Below, piece after piece: positions 1-8,135 of a stretch of 9,054 nucleotides of DNA (position 1 is its first letter; every line of letters begins with the position of its first letter). The DNA comes from Bacteroidales bacterium (lineage in GTDB: Bacteria; Bacteroidota; Bacteroidia; Bacteroidales; UBA932): assembly GCA_023230265.1 (NCBI GenBank), contig JALNXR010000070.1, positions 1 to 9,054 on the forward strand, in the 5' to 3' direction. The position numbers were made by a program, and so were the translations under genes. The notes beneath the pieces are model-generated. The model saw nothing but the letters and a program-made list of their open reading frames with translations, was not told where the DNA came from and searched no databases.

Positions 1-1353
1 GTGCTACCATCTCTTAAATCCATTGCTACTACATCGGATGGAAAAATATTAATTCGAGTTGGAGATCAGTGTCAGCCTGTAAGAGGCGAAGATTTAGTCA
101 GGCTCGCAAGTGAAAAGGACGCATTTCAATGGGAGCTGCAATCTCGTAATATTAGCATCAATAACGTTTCGCCGGAAGCATTAAGATGGTTTGCAAATGA
201 AATACAAAATTCAGACAGAGTCAAACCATTTGTAAAAGAGTTTAGTGATATAGAAATCGCAGAACACTATAATCTGATACAAGATGGCTCTTTAACAAAT
301 CTTGGAGTTTTGTGGCTTGGAAATGCTACTCAGAGAAGCAGAATTGCATATCCGCTTACAGTGCAATATATTGTTTATGATGATCTTGAAAAGAAGATAA
401 ACAAAATTGACTGGAATGATTATAGCCTGAATCCTAAAGAGTTACTCCTTGATATTGAAAAACAAGCTATAGAACTCACATATTTTGATGAATTTCCCAA
501 TGGACTATTCAGAAATAAAATAAGACATTATGACCCACGTCTAATCCGTGAATTACTGATTAATGCAATAGCACATAAAAGCTATACAATTTCCGGTGAT
601 ATCTTCATAAAGGTTTATCCGGACAGAATGGAGATTACAAATCCCGGCGGGCTTCCTCTTGGTATTAGTAAAGACAATATATTGCACTCCGTAAACAGAA
701 GGAATCCCCATATGATTCGTATTCTTCACGATCTAAAACTAATGGAAGGCGAAGGAAGCGGGTATGATCTTATTTTTGAAATTACAGGAAGGGACTCAAA
801 ACCCTTTCCGGTTATTAACTCTGACTTCAACACAACATCTGTCACTCAATACTCAAAAATACTGGATGAAGAATCTGTACTGTTAATAGATTTTATTGCA
901 AAAAATTACAATTTATCCTCAAAAGATTTTCTTGTTCTTGGTATAGTGTGCCGTGAGAAAAAGATACTTTCCACAAGACTGGCCGATTTGCTGCAATTAT
1001 CTGAAGAAGACAGACTGCGCAGTTACACATCACGCCTGACTAGTCAAGGCATTCTAACACCTAGAGGTATAAAGAAAGGCACAGAGTATCTAATCAATCC
1101 TAAAGTCATTTCAAGTTCAAAAATTAACATAAAACCATCATTAAGGATGATTGAACCTCATAGATTAAAGGCATTAATTTATGAAGACCTGAATATGTAC
1201 CCTGGAAGTAAAAGCTCCGAAATACGACAACGACTGGAAGAGTTGCCTATAGAAGATATAAGGAAAACCCTTCGAAAAATGGAAAAAGAGGGAATTATAG
1301 TAGGAATTGGTATCAAGAAGATGAAAACATATAGTCTGGCAAAAAAAAATTAA
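1..1353 (+). CDS. ATP-binding protein of the AlbA_2 / RecG-C-terminal-like family, 5' partial
   Basis: The last 450 residues of a gene that runs in from the left edge. The GTG at position 1 is probably an internal Val codon: no upstream sequence is visible and the protein begins mid-domain. Residues about 15-45 (ILIRVGDQCQPV, then a segment ending in FQWEL) resemble the stretch following an AlbA_2 (Schlafen-type) core, which would lie outside the window. Residues about 180-265 look like a HATPase_c_4-type ATP-binding fold: LLINAIAHKSY with N188, then MEITNPGGLP (NPGG at 214-217) and the Gly-rich EGEGSGYD at 249-256. Residues about 305-365 and 385-445 are helical and look like winged-helix DNA-binding domains. 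Such proteins are usually called putative transcriptional regulators or helicase-related, but no helicase motifs are visible here. Some relatives sit in accessory or defence loci; nothing in this window shows a defence role. The sequence is visibly more AT-rich than katG. The 3' end faces the convergent ABC gene. Family fairly sure, function unknown. Confidence 0.8.
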   Translation: MLPSLKSIATTSDGKILIRVGDQCQPVRGEDLVRLASEKDAFQWELQSRNISINNVSPEALRWFANEIQNSDRVKPFVKEFSDIEIAEHYNLIQDGSLTNLGVLWLGNATQRSRIAYPLTVQYIVYDDLEKKINKIDWNDYSLNPKELLLDIEKQAIELTYFDEFPNGLFRNKIRHYDPRLIRELLINAIAHKSYTISGDIFIKVYPDRMEITNPGGLPLGISKDNILHSVNRRNPHMIRILHDLKLMEGEGSGYDLIFEITGRDSKPFPVINSDFNTTSVTQYSKILDEESVLLIDFIAKNYNLSSKDFLVLGIVCREKKILSTRLADLLQLSEEDRLRSYTSRLTSQGILTPRGIKKGTEYLINPKVISSSKINIKPSLRMIEPHRLKALIYEDLNMYPGSKSSEIRQRLEELPIEDIRKTLRKMEKEGIIVGIGIKKMKTYSLAKKN

Positions 1354-1583
1354 ATGAAAATAAAAACCAACCATAAGAAGGACATACTTTATTGATTATC
1401 TAGTTTATAGCCCTTATTTTGCTATTTGCTATTTTAAAAAAAGAATTTATTACAATGTTTCAAAATATATTGCTTTAGTTGAGAAGAAGAAAAAGGATAA
1501 TGTTATACCTGATACTTTTCAGCCATATTAATATCGAATATATATTAAATCTTAAAAGTTAGGAATTAAAACCTAAGACAAAT

Positions 1584-1609
1584 CAATCAGACAGAAGTAG
1601 TTCTGATTG
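1584..1609 (-). terminator. Hairpin overlapping the ABC transporter stop codon, possible weak terminator
   Basis: CAATCAGA (1584-1591) and TCTGATTG (1602-1609) form a perfect 8-bp stem around a 10-nt loop. The TGA stop (1587-1589) lies inside the stem. On the minus strand the following sequence is only moderately T-rich. A second small inverted repeat, TTAGG/CCTAA (1559-1563 and 1572-1576), is followed there by CTTTT. Either may help end the exporter transcript, but neither is a strong GC-rich terminator. The rest of the 233-bp convergent gap (1354-1586) is AT-rich and holds nothing else I can support. Confidence 0.35.
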
Positions 1610-3353
1610 TGTTTCTTCGCTCCCCGATCTGCTGACGCCACATTGCGTAATACAACCCCTTTTGTTCTATCAGCTTTTCGTGTGAGCCTGTTTCGGTGAT
1701 CTTTCCCTTTTCCAGGACATAAATAACATCTGCGTGCATCACAGTTGCCAACCGGTGAGCAATCAGTATCGTAATCTGTTCACGGCTGCCGGAGAAATTT
1801 CTGATTGTGTCGGTAATCTCTACCTCCGTTATAGAGTCCAGCGAAGATGTAGCCTCATCAAAGATCAGCAGCCTCGGCTGCCGCAGTATTGCCCGGGCTA
1901 TTGATATACGTTGTTTTTCTCCGCCTGACAACTTCATTCCGCCCTCACCCAGCAGAGTGTCAACACCTTTTGGAGAGTTGTTGATCAGCTTTTCACAGGA
2001 GGCCTGTTTCAATGCTTCCATTATTTCAGAGTCGGAAGCATCGGACTTTACAAACAACAAATTCTCTTTAATAGTGCCGGCAAACAACTGAGTATCCTGT
2101 GAGACAAAACCTATTTGCCTGCGTAATTCATTGTACCTGATCTCCTCAGAAAGATGTCTGTTATAACAGATCTTCCCCTTTACAGGTTTGTACAGACCAA
2201 GGAGCAATTTTACCAGTGTGGATTTCCCGGAACCGGAAGGACCCACAAATGCAATTGTTTCACCGGTTTTTACCTTAAAGGAGATGCCGTCAATAGCGTT
2301 AGTGGTTGCTGTCTTATGTCTGAAAACCACGTTCTCAAAACTTAAATCTTCTAAAAGACCGACTTTTACCGGATTTTCCGGTCGGCGGTCTATTGGTCTG
2401 GACATTAGTTGATTGAAATTGTTCACAGAGGCCTCAACTTCCCGGTAACTGATTATGATACTGCCGAGATTCTGCAAAGGGCCAAAGATTGAGGCAGAGA
2501 TAAACTGCATAGCAATCAGCTCCCCGGTTGTCAGTACATTTCTGAAGATAAGCCAGAGAAGGATGAACAGGATAGATTGCCTCAGGATGCTTAACATTGT
2601 GCCTTGAAGAAATGTAAGAGTACGCACCTTCCTCACTTTTTCCATCTCAAGTTCAAATATCTTTTGGGTGTGTCTATTAAGCCGCTTGATTTCCGGGAAG
2701 GTTAGTCCGAGACTTTTTACCAGCTCGATATTACGCAGCGACTCTGTAATCACCCCTGCCATTTTATTAGTTTCTCTGTTAATAGCCCGTTGGGTGGTTT
2801 TGATCTTCTTGCTTAGCAATCCGGTCAGGGAGCCCAGTACCAGGATCCCGACCACAAAAACCGGAACCAGCAACCAGTGTTTTGTCACTGTGTACCAGAT
2901 AAGAAAACCGACACCTACAACGGATGTAAACAAGGTGTTAATGAATGAATTGACAAACATCTGTGTATCAAATCGTACCTTTTGCAGGATTGAGAGTGTC
3001 TCTCCGCTTTGCTGATCTTCAAACTCCTGGAAAGAGAGGCGGAGTGTCTGCTTAAGTCCGTCGTTGAATATCTGAAGGCCGAATTTCTGTACCGCCAGGC
3101 GGGTCACATATTCCTGAAAAGCTTTTGTAAGACGGGCCAGTAACGCAACCCCAATTGCGAGCCCGAGCCAGAACAAGACTCCCGAAACCAAATCTTCTTC
3201 TGCCCTGGACCCTGGATTAATAGTGTAATCATCGATTATTTTGCCAAATATCAGAGGATCAACAAGGCTTAGCAACTGACTGACACCTGCCAGAGCAAGA
3301 GAGATAATTATCAGCCATTGCTGAGGCTTTAAATATTTCCACAGGATCCTCAT
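1587..3353 (-). CDS. ABC transporter, fused permease and ATP-binding half-transporter (MsbA/multidrug exporter type)
   Basis: A 588-residue half-transporter expected to work as a homodimer or heterodimer in the inner membrane, exporting lipids, drugs or peptides; the substrate cannot be read from the sequence. The N-terminal half is a type IV ABC exporter membrane domain with about six hydrophobic segments (near 13-36, 56-76, 135-156, 160-181, 250-270 and 276-300). The ATPase half has Walker A GPSGSGKST at 371-379, Q-loop Q419, signature LSGGE at 475-479, Walker B LLIFDE at 495-500, D-loop SSLD at 503-506 and switch H533. All catalytic elements are intact and the length is normal for the family. 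The ATG at 3351-3353 starts an MRILWKYLKP N-terminus, typical for the family. It lies 56 bp downstream of the histidine kinase on the same strand, so co-transcription is likely. No clean -7 box is visible in that gap. No partner half-transporter is in the window. Confidence 0.95.
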   Translation of the reverse strand: MRILWKYLKPQQWLIIISLALAGVSQLLSLVDPLIFGKIIDDYTINPGSRAEEDLVSGVLFWLGLAIGVALLARLTKAFQEYVTRLAVQKFGLQIFNDGLKQTLRLSFQEFEDQQSGETLSILQKVRFDTQMFVNSFINTLFTSVVGVGFLIWYTVTKHWLLVPVFVVGILVLGSLTGLLSKKIKTTQRAINRETNKMAGVITESLRNIELVKSLGLTFPEIKRLNRHTQKIFELEMEKVRKVRTLTFLQGTMLSILRQSILFILLWLIFRNVLTTGELIAMQFISASIFGPLQNLGSIIISYREVEASVNNFNQLMSRPIDRRPENPVKVGLLEDLSFENVVFRHKTATTNAIDGISFKVKTGETIAFVGPSGSGKSTLVKLLLGLYKPVKGKICYNRHLSEEIRYNELRRQIGFVSQDTQLFAGTIKENLLFVKSDASDSEIMEALKQASCEKLINNSPKGVDTLLGEGGMKLSGGEKQRISIARAILRQPRLLIFDEATSSLDSITEVEITDTIRNFSGSREQITILIAHRLATVMHADVIYVLEKGKITETGSHEKLIEQKGLYYAMWRQQIGERRNTIRTTSV

Positions 3354-3360
3354 AAGAAAA

Positions 3361-3397
3361 ATTGATTAACAAAAATTAAAGATAATTGATTAACAAA
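3361..3397. repeat. Pair of 13-bp direct repeats in the kinase-exporter gap
   Basis: ATTGATTAACAAA occurs at 3361-3373 and again at 3385-3397, a 24-bp period. The pair sits 8 bp upstream of the ABC transporter start codon. Two identical sites about two helical turns apart could bind a regulator as a tandem. The region is very AT-rich, so a chance or slippage origin is also possible. Confidence 0.5.
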
Positions 3398-3409
3398 TCA
3401 TAAAGACAA

Positions 3410-4855
3410 TTATTCAATCATAAGCGGTATTGTAAATCTAAATGCACTCCCTTTTCCGGGCTCGCTCTCAACCCATATCTCACCCTTGTTCAATTCCACA
3501 AATTCTTTACAGAGAGCCAAACCCATACCGGTTCCCTTTTCTCCACCTGTTCCCCGGATTGTATTTTTATTACCAATATCAAAAAGTTTAACCAGAGATT
3601 CCGGATCAATTCCTGTCCCGTTGTCGCTGACTGTAAACAAAATATTTTCCCCTCTCATTTCTGTTTCAATTTTCACAGTTCCATTGGAATATGTGTATTT
3701 TATTGCATTTGTCATCAGATTTCTTAGTATGGCTTTAACCATCTCTTCATCTGCGTAAATAGATTCATCTGATTCAATTTTAGTTTCAATTTTAATTTTT
3801 TTGCTGTGGGCCAGAGATTCTGTAAAATGTAAGACGTCACTAATTAATTCAGAGGGTTTTATAGCGGTTGGTTTGACATCAAGTCTGCCGGTCTGTATTC
3901 TTGACCACTCCAACAGATTTTCCAGAAGTTTGTAGGTTAAGCTGGCTGAGTCATACATCATTTGAACCATTTGCTGAATCTCTTCCCGGTTGTTTTCTGC
4001 CAGGCTCTCTTTAAGTAATATGCTAAGATTAAGAAGTGTGTTGAACGGATTTTTGAGGTCGTGTGCAATAATTGAGTGAAATTTGTCTTTTGTGGAATTG
4101 AGTTCAATAAGCTTTTTGTTTGACTCTTGAAGTTCAAGGATTTGGTTCATGACCTCTTTGCGAAGTACAATTATTGCGTAAAATGAGAGAGCCAGTGTAA
4201 AAAGTACTATTATTGAAATACCGGCAAGTAAGTAATCATTTATTTTGCTTTGCTTTTCAATATCATGAGCTGTCCGTTTATCAACAGAAGCCAGAAATTC
4301 CCGGATAGGTTTCATAATACTGTCCTTTGCATCCTGGTATCTTTTGTTGAAAACGATATACCGGGCAAATAAGGTGTCCGGTCTTGCTTTGATGGTGAAT
4401 TCGTTCAGAGAATCGGGATATAGACCTTTCATTGCGTTAAAAGCAACTCTTTCTGTCCAGACAAGTTCGTTGGACCGCTTTTCTGCGAGTGATATTTTCT
4501 CAAACTCCTCCTTAAGGACATTCTGTTTACGCAAACTGTCCAGCAGAGCTATGGTCCTGCCGTCAGGCCTTGGTTTTAAGCCATTTCTGATATTAAGCAA
4601 ATCCCAATATTCCTGTTCCCAAAGACTATTTCCTGTAATAACATAAGCCCGGCAATACTTAGTAAAGTCCTCCGAACTCTCTTTTAACTCAGTCCCAAGG
4701 GCATATAATTTATATCTTTTGTTCTCAAGTTTCTCAAGGCTACCTGCATTCCTTAATATTAAATATAAAATGACTCCGATAAGAAGCAATAAAAGTAAAA
4801 GTGTGGCAAAAACACGGTTGTGAAGGCTTTTCTTATTAACTGTTAGTAGTCTCAT
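3410..4855 (-). CDS. Membrane-bound sensor histidine kinase
   Basis: A 481-residue two-component sensor kinase. A first transmembrane helix (about 14-34) and a second (about 208-231) enclose a periplasmic region of about 170 residues. That region is mostly charged and probably helical; its SSEDFTKYCRAYVITGN stretch (60-76) resembles helical-bundle sensor domains of chemoreceptor type, an inference. A short coiled linker (232-256) leads to the HisKA domain with phospho-acceptor H265 in IIAHDLKNP. The ATPase domain has the N-box around N383 (RNLMTNAIKYT), G1 DNGTGI (411-416) and G2 GTGMGLAL (441-448). All core residues are intact. No receiver domain is fused and no response regulator is adjacent, so its partner is elsewhere or outside the window. 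The ABC exporter follows 56 bp downstream, suggesting a shared transcript. The gene is divergent from the perR-like gene across a 206-bp region. No good -7 box is seen for it there; the best fit, TATCTTCA at 4888-4895 on the minus strand, is poor. The signal sensed is unknown. Confidence 0.94.
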   Translation of the reverse strand: MRLLTVNKKSLHNRVFATLLLLLLLIGVILYLILRNAGSLEKLENKRYKLYALGTELKESSEDFTKYCRAYVITGNSLWEQEYWDLLNIRNGLKPRPDGRTIALLDSLRKQNVLKEEFEKISLAEKRSNELVWTERVAFNAMKGLYPDSLNEFTIKARPDTLFARYIVFNKRYQDAKDSIMKPIREFLASVDKRTAHDIEKQSKINDYLLAGISIIVLFTLALSFYAIIVLRKEVMNQILELQESNKKLIELNSTKDKFHSIIAHDLKNPFNTLLNLSILLKESLAENNREEIQQMVQMMYDSASLTYKLLENLLEWSRIQTGRLDVKPTAIKPSELISDVLHFTESLAHSKKIKIETKIESDESIYADEEMVKAILRNLMTNAIKYTYSNGTVKIETEMRGENILFTVSDNGTGIDPESLVKLFDIGNKNTIRGTGGEKGTGMGLALCKEFVELNKGEIWVESEPGKGSAFRFTIPLMIE

Positions 4856-4947
4856 CTGATTAGGCCTTTAGGTAGAATTGATAAGTATGAAGATACAAAT
4901 TTTTTGTCAGAAATCCCATTTCACCAGGGTTTTTCGTATAAATTTCT

Positions 4948-4955
4948 TATATTTG
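4948..4955 (+). promoter_or_regulatory. Candidate Bacteroidota -7 promoter box for the perR-katG unit
   Basis: TATATTTG matches the Bacteroidota primary sigma -7 consensus TAnnTTTG exactly. No TTTG or TTG sits at the expected -33 spacing; upstream there is only a T-rich stretch (4930-4933). Transcription would start near 4960, giving a leader of about 100 nt before the ATG at 5062. It is the only good match on this strand in the 206-bp divergent region. Confidence 0.55.
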
Positions 4956-4960
4956 TTTAG

Positions 4961-4998
4961 TTCTAAAGTAGAATAATTATTATTTGATAAATATTCTA
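4961..4998. repeat. Cluster of TTCTA/TAGAA half-sites around the PerR-box-like site
   Basis: TTCTA-AAG-TAGAA (4961-4973) is a perfect 5-3-5 inverted repeat. Its right arm is also the left arm of a larger inverted repeat, TAGAATA (4969-4975) with TATTCTA (4992-4998), spaced by 16 bp. The cluster overlaps the PerR-box-like palindrome. It may be an extended operator for two dimers or a second regulator's site; this is inference from symmetry only. Confidence 0.4.
4971..4985. promoter_or_regulatory. PerR-box-like operator
   Basis: The core AATAAT-T-ATTATT (4972-4984) is a perfect 6-1-6 inverted repeat. Set against the Bacillus PerR box TTATAATNATTATAA, the 15 bases match 10 of 14 defined positions, and the inner ATAATNATTAT is exact. 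It lies about 15 bp downstream of the -7 box, close to the predicted transcription start, where a bound repressor would block initiation or early elongation. A Fur/PerR-family gene begins 77 bp downstream, so autoregulation is the natural reading. AT-rich background raises the chance of an accidental match. Confidence 0.5.
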
Positions 4999-5010
4999 TA
5001 AAAGAGAGGA

Positions 5011-5018
5011 GGGGGGGG
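5011..5018 (+). repeat. G8 homopolymer run in the perR leader
   Basis: Eight consecutive G residues, preceded by a purine-rich GAGAGGA, lie 43 bp upstream of the perR-like ATG. They fall within the predicted 5' leader. The run stands out from the surrounding AT-rich sequence. Runs of this kind are prone to slippage and to sequencing error. It is too far upstream to act as a ribosome binding site for the chosen start. Confidence 0.8.
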
Positions 5019-5061
5019 TGAGAGTAACACGAAATAAAAAGAAAGACAAAAGGTTTTAAAA

Positions 5062-5481
5062 ATGAAGAGATCAAAATACAGAGCAAAACTTAAGCAGCAG
5101 GGGCTCAAGATAACTCCCCAGAGAGTTGCTGTTATGGAGGCAATCGGACAGCTGGACAACCACCCTTCTGCTGAAAATATTTTATCATACATAAAAGCAG
5201 GCAATCCAAACATTTCTACAGCAACCGTTTATAAAGTTCTGGATGCGTTTGTCAATCACAACATTCTCAAAAAGATTGAGACAGAGGGTGACATTATGAG
5301 ATACGACAAGGAGACAGAGAGTCATCATCATCTCTATTGCCCGGAAACCGGAGAGATTAAAGACTATTTTGACAATGAACTGAGTGAAATGATCGAAAAG
5401 TATATAAAAAGCAAAGAAATCCCTGGTTTTGAGGCAGAAGAGATTAAAGTTCAGTTAAAGGGGAAATTTGTTGCAAAATAA
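5062..5481 (+). CDS. perR: PerR-like peroxide-responsive transcriptional repressor (Fur family)
   Basis: A 139-residue cytoplasmic DNA-binding metalloregulator of normal Fur-family length. The N-terminal winged helix carries LKITPQRVAVMEAI (15-28) and the recognition helix STATVYKVLDAF (52-63). Compared with Bacillus subtilis PerR, all five regulatory metal ligands can be placed: H34 (for H37), D82 (D85), H88 (H91), H90 (H93) and D101 (D104). Asp at the last position, rather than Glu, favours peroxide sensing by metal-catalysed His oxidation over iron sensing. Oddly, the structural zinc site is missing: only C93 of the first CxxC remains (CPET, with T96), and the C-terminus ends GKFVAK without the second Cys pair. 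katG follows 47 bp downstream on the same strand, and a PerR-box-like palindrome lies upstream. Together these suggest an autoregulated operon repressing katG until peroxide appears. The alternative is a Fur-like iron or manganese regulator. Family certain, PerR assignment likely. Confidence 0.88.
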   Translation: MKRSKYRAKLKQQGLKITPQRVAVMEAIGQLDNHPSAENILSYIKAGNPNISTATVYKVLDAFVNHNILKKIETEGDIMRYDKETESHHHLYCPETGEIKDYFDNELSEMIEKYIKSKEIPGFEAEEIKVQLKGKFVAK

Positions 5482-5498
5482 ATAATATCAGGAACTGA

Positions 5499-7739
<2,241 letters not shown>

Positions 7740-7760
7740 AAGTTTGTAACAGGTTGTTCT

Positions 7761-7857
7761 GGATTGCCTCACTTTGTTCGGCGTTCCCATATAGGGCATC
7801 ACTTCATAATTCCCTATAAGGGGATTGCCTCATTTCATTCGGCGTTCCCCTATAGGG
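7761..7857. repeat. Two imperfect 36-bp direct repeats with CCCTATAGGG-type palindromes
   Basis: Copies at 7761-7796 and 7822-7857 begin GGATTGCCTCA, share TTCGGCGTTCCC and end TATAGGG. They agree at 32 of 36 positions and have a 61-bp period. Each ends in a short palindrome: CCC-ATATA-GGG (7786-7796) and CCCC-TATA-GGGG (7847-7858). A third palindrome between them (7808-7826) folds as an 8-bp stem around an ATA loop and overlaps the start of copy two. No reading frame here looks real. Candidates are a dispersed intergenic (REP- or MITE-like) element or 3'-UTR structure of the katG mRNA; which one cannot be decided here. Confidence 0.7.
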
Positions 7858-7877
7858 GGCCTCAAAGTGGAAAAAGC

Positions 7878-7901
7878 CTTATGCTGCGCATAAGTTTTTT
7901 T
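7878..7901 (+). terminator. Rho-independent terminator downstream of katG
   Basis: CTTATGC (7878-7884), loop TGC, and GCATAAG (7888-7894) form a perfect 7-bp stem followed directly by seven T residues (7895-7901). An A-run (7871-7875) precedes it. Orientation and position fit termination of the perR-katG transcript about 140 nt after the katG stop. Confidence 0.75.
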
Positions 7902-7957
7902 GATTTACTCTTTCAGACTCAAAAGCAAGCTTTCGGTCTTCTGAGTAAATCAAAAAA
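7896..7957. repeat. 15-bp-stem inverted repeat between the two terminators
   Basis: TTTTTTGATTTACTC (7896-7910) is exactly complementary to the bases at 7943-7957, enclosing 32 nt. The interior can extend the fold with AGAC (7915-7918) against GTCT (7936-7939) and an inner AAAG/CTTT stem. The outer T-run doubles as the tail of the katG terminator, and the outer A-run is, on the minus strand, the T-run of the tRNA-side terminator. Confidence 0.75.
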
Positions 7958-7979
7958 CCGGGTGTTTACCCGGCTTTTT
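7952..7979. terminator. Bidirectional rho-independent terminator between katG and tRNA-Ser
   Basis: CCGGGT (7958-7963), loop GTTT and ACCCGG (7968-7973) form a perfect 6-bp GC-rich stem. On the plus strand it is followed by CTTTTT (7974-7979). On the minus strand it is followed by six T residues (complement of 7952-7957). The minus orientation is the more canonical and lies just after the tRNA-Ser 3' end, so it probably ends the tRNA transcript while backing up the katG terminator. Confidence 0.8.
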
Positions 7980-7985
7980 CTTCTT

Positions 7986-8075
7986 TGGCGGTGAGGGGGG
8001 GATTCGAACCCCCGGAACCCTTACGAGTTCGGCAGTTTAGCAAACTGCTGGTTTCAGCCACTCACCCACCTCACC
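7986..8075 (-). tRNA. tRNA-Ser(GCT), CCA encoded
   Basis: On the minus strand the acceptor arm GGTGAGG (8075-8069) pairs with CCTCACC (7996-7990). The anticodon stem GCAGT/ACTGC encloses the loop TTGCTAA, giving anticodon GCT for AGC/AGT serine codons. A long class II variable arm (GAACTC, loop GTAA, GGGTTC) and a T arm of GGGGG, TTCGAAT, CCCCC confirm tRNA-Ser. The discriminator base is G, followed by an encoded CCA (7988-7986). Without CCA the gene is 87 nt. Floating plus-strand reading frames across this region are artefacts. A terminator follows at 7973-7952, and floA lies upstream on the same strand. Confidence 0.97.
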
Positions 8076-8079
8076 AAAA

Positions 8080-8099
8080 CCCTGCTTTTGAGCGCAGGG
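8080..8099 (-). other. Hairpin between floA and tRNA-Ser
   Basis: CCCTGC (8080-8085) and GCAGGG (8094-8099) form a 6-bp stem with an 8-nt loop. On the minus strand the hairpin is followed by TTTT and, four bases later, by the tRNA 5' end. It could be a weak floA terminator or a leader structure trimmed off during tRNA processing. The short T-run makes the terminator reading uncertain. Confidence 0.45.
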
Positions 8100-8103
8100 A
8101 GTG

Positions 8104-8132
8104 CAAAGATACTAATTCTTTTTTATCTGCAA
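8104..8132 (-). promoter_or_regulatory. Candidate Bacteroidota promoter for tRNA-Ser
   Basis: On the minus strand TATCTTTG (complement of 8104-8111), followed by C, matches the -7 consensus TAnnTTTG exactly. A TTG (complement of 8130-8132) lies 18 bp upstream, one base short of the usual 19-21 for the -33 element. The site sits in the 60-bp gap just after the floA stop and predicts a start near 8098, about 23 nt before the mature tRNA 5' end. Confidence 0.6.
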
Positions 8133-8135
8133 GAG

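Noticed and set aside
1354..1586. Possible small gene starting ATGAAAATAAAAACC at 1354
   Set aside because: It stops after 13 codons; the rest of the gap is AT-rich without any coding signal.
4895..4907. ACAAA-TTT-TTTGT palindrome upstream of the kinase
   Set aside because: A simple AT-rich palindrome with no match to a known operator and no clear relation to a promoter; likely chance.
7761..7857. CRISPR-like repeat-spacer pattern
   Set aside because: Only two imperfect copies, no cas genes, and the intervening 25 bp is itself a palindrome overlapping a repeat.
7764..7994. 76-residue open frame on the plus strand in the katG-tRNA gap
   Set aside because: It runs through the repeats, both terminators and into the antisense of the tRNA, has low-complexity composition and no recognisable family.
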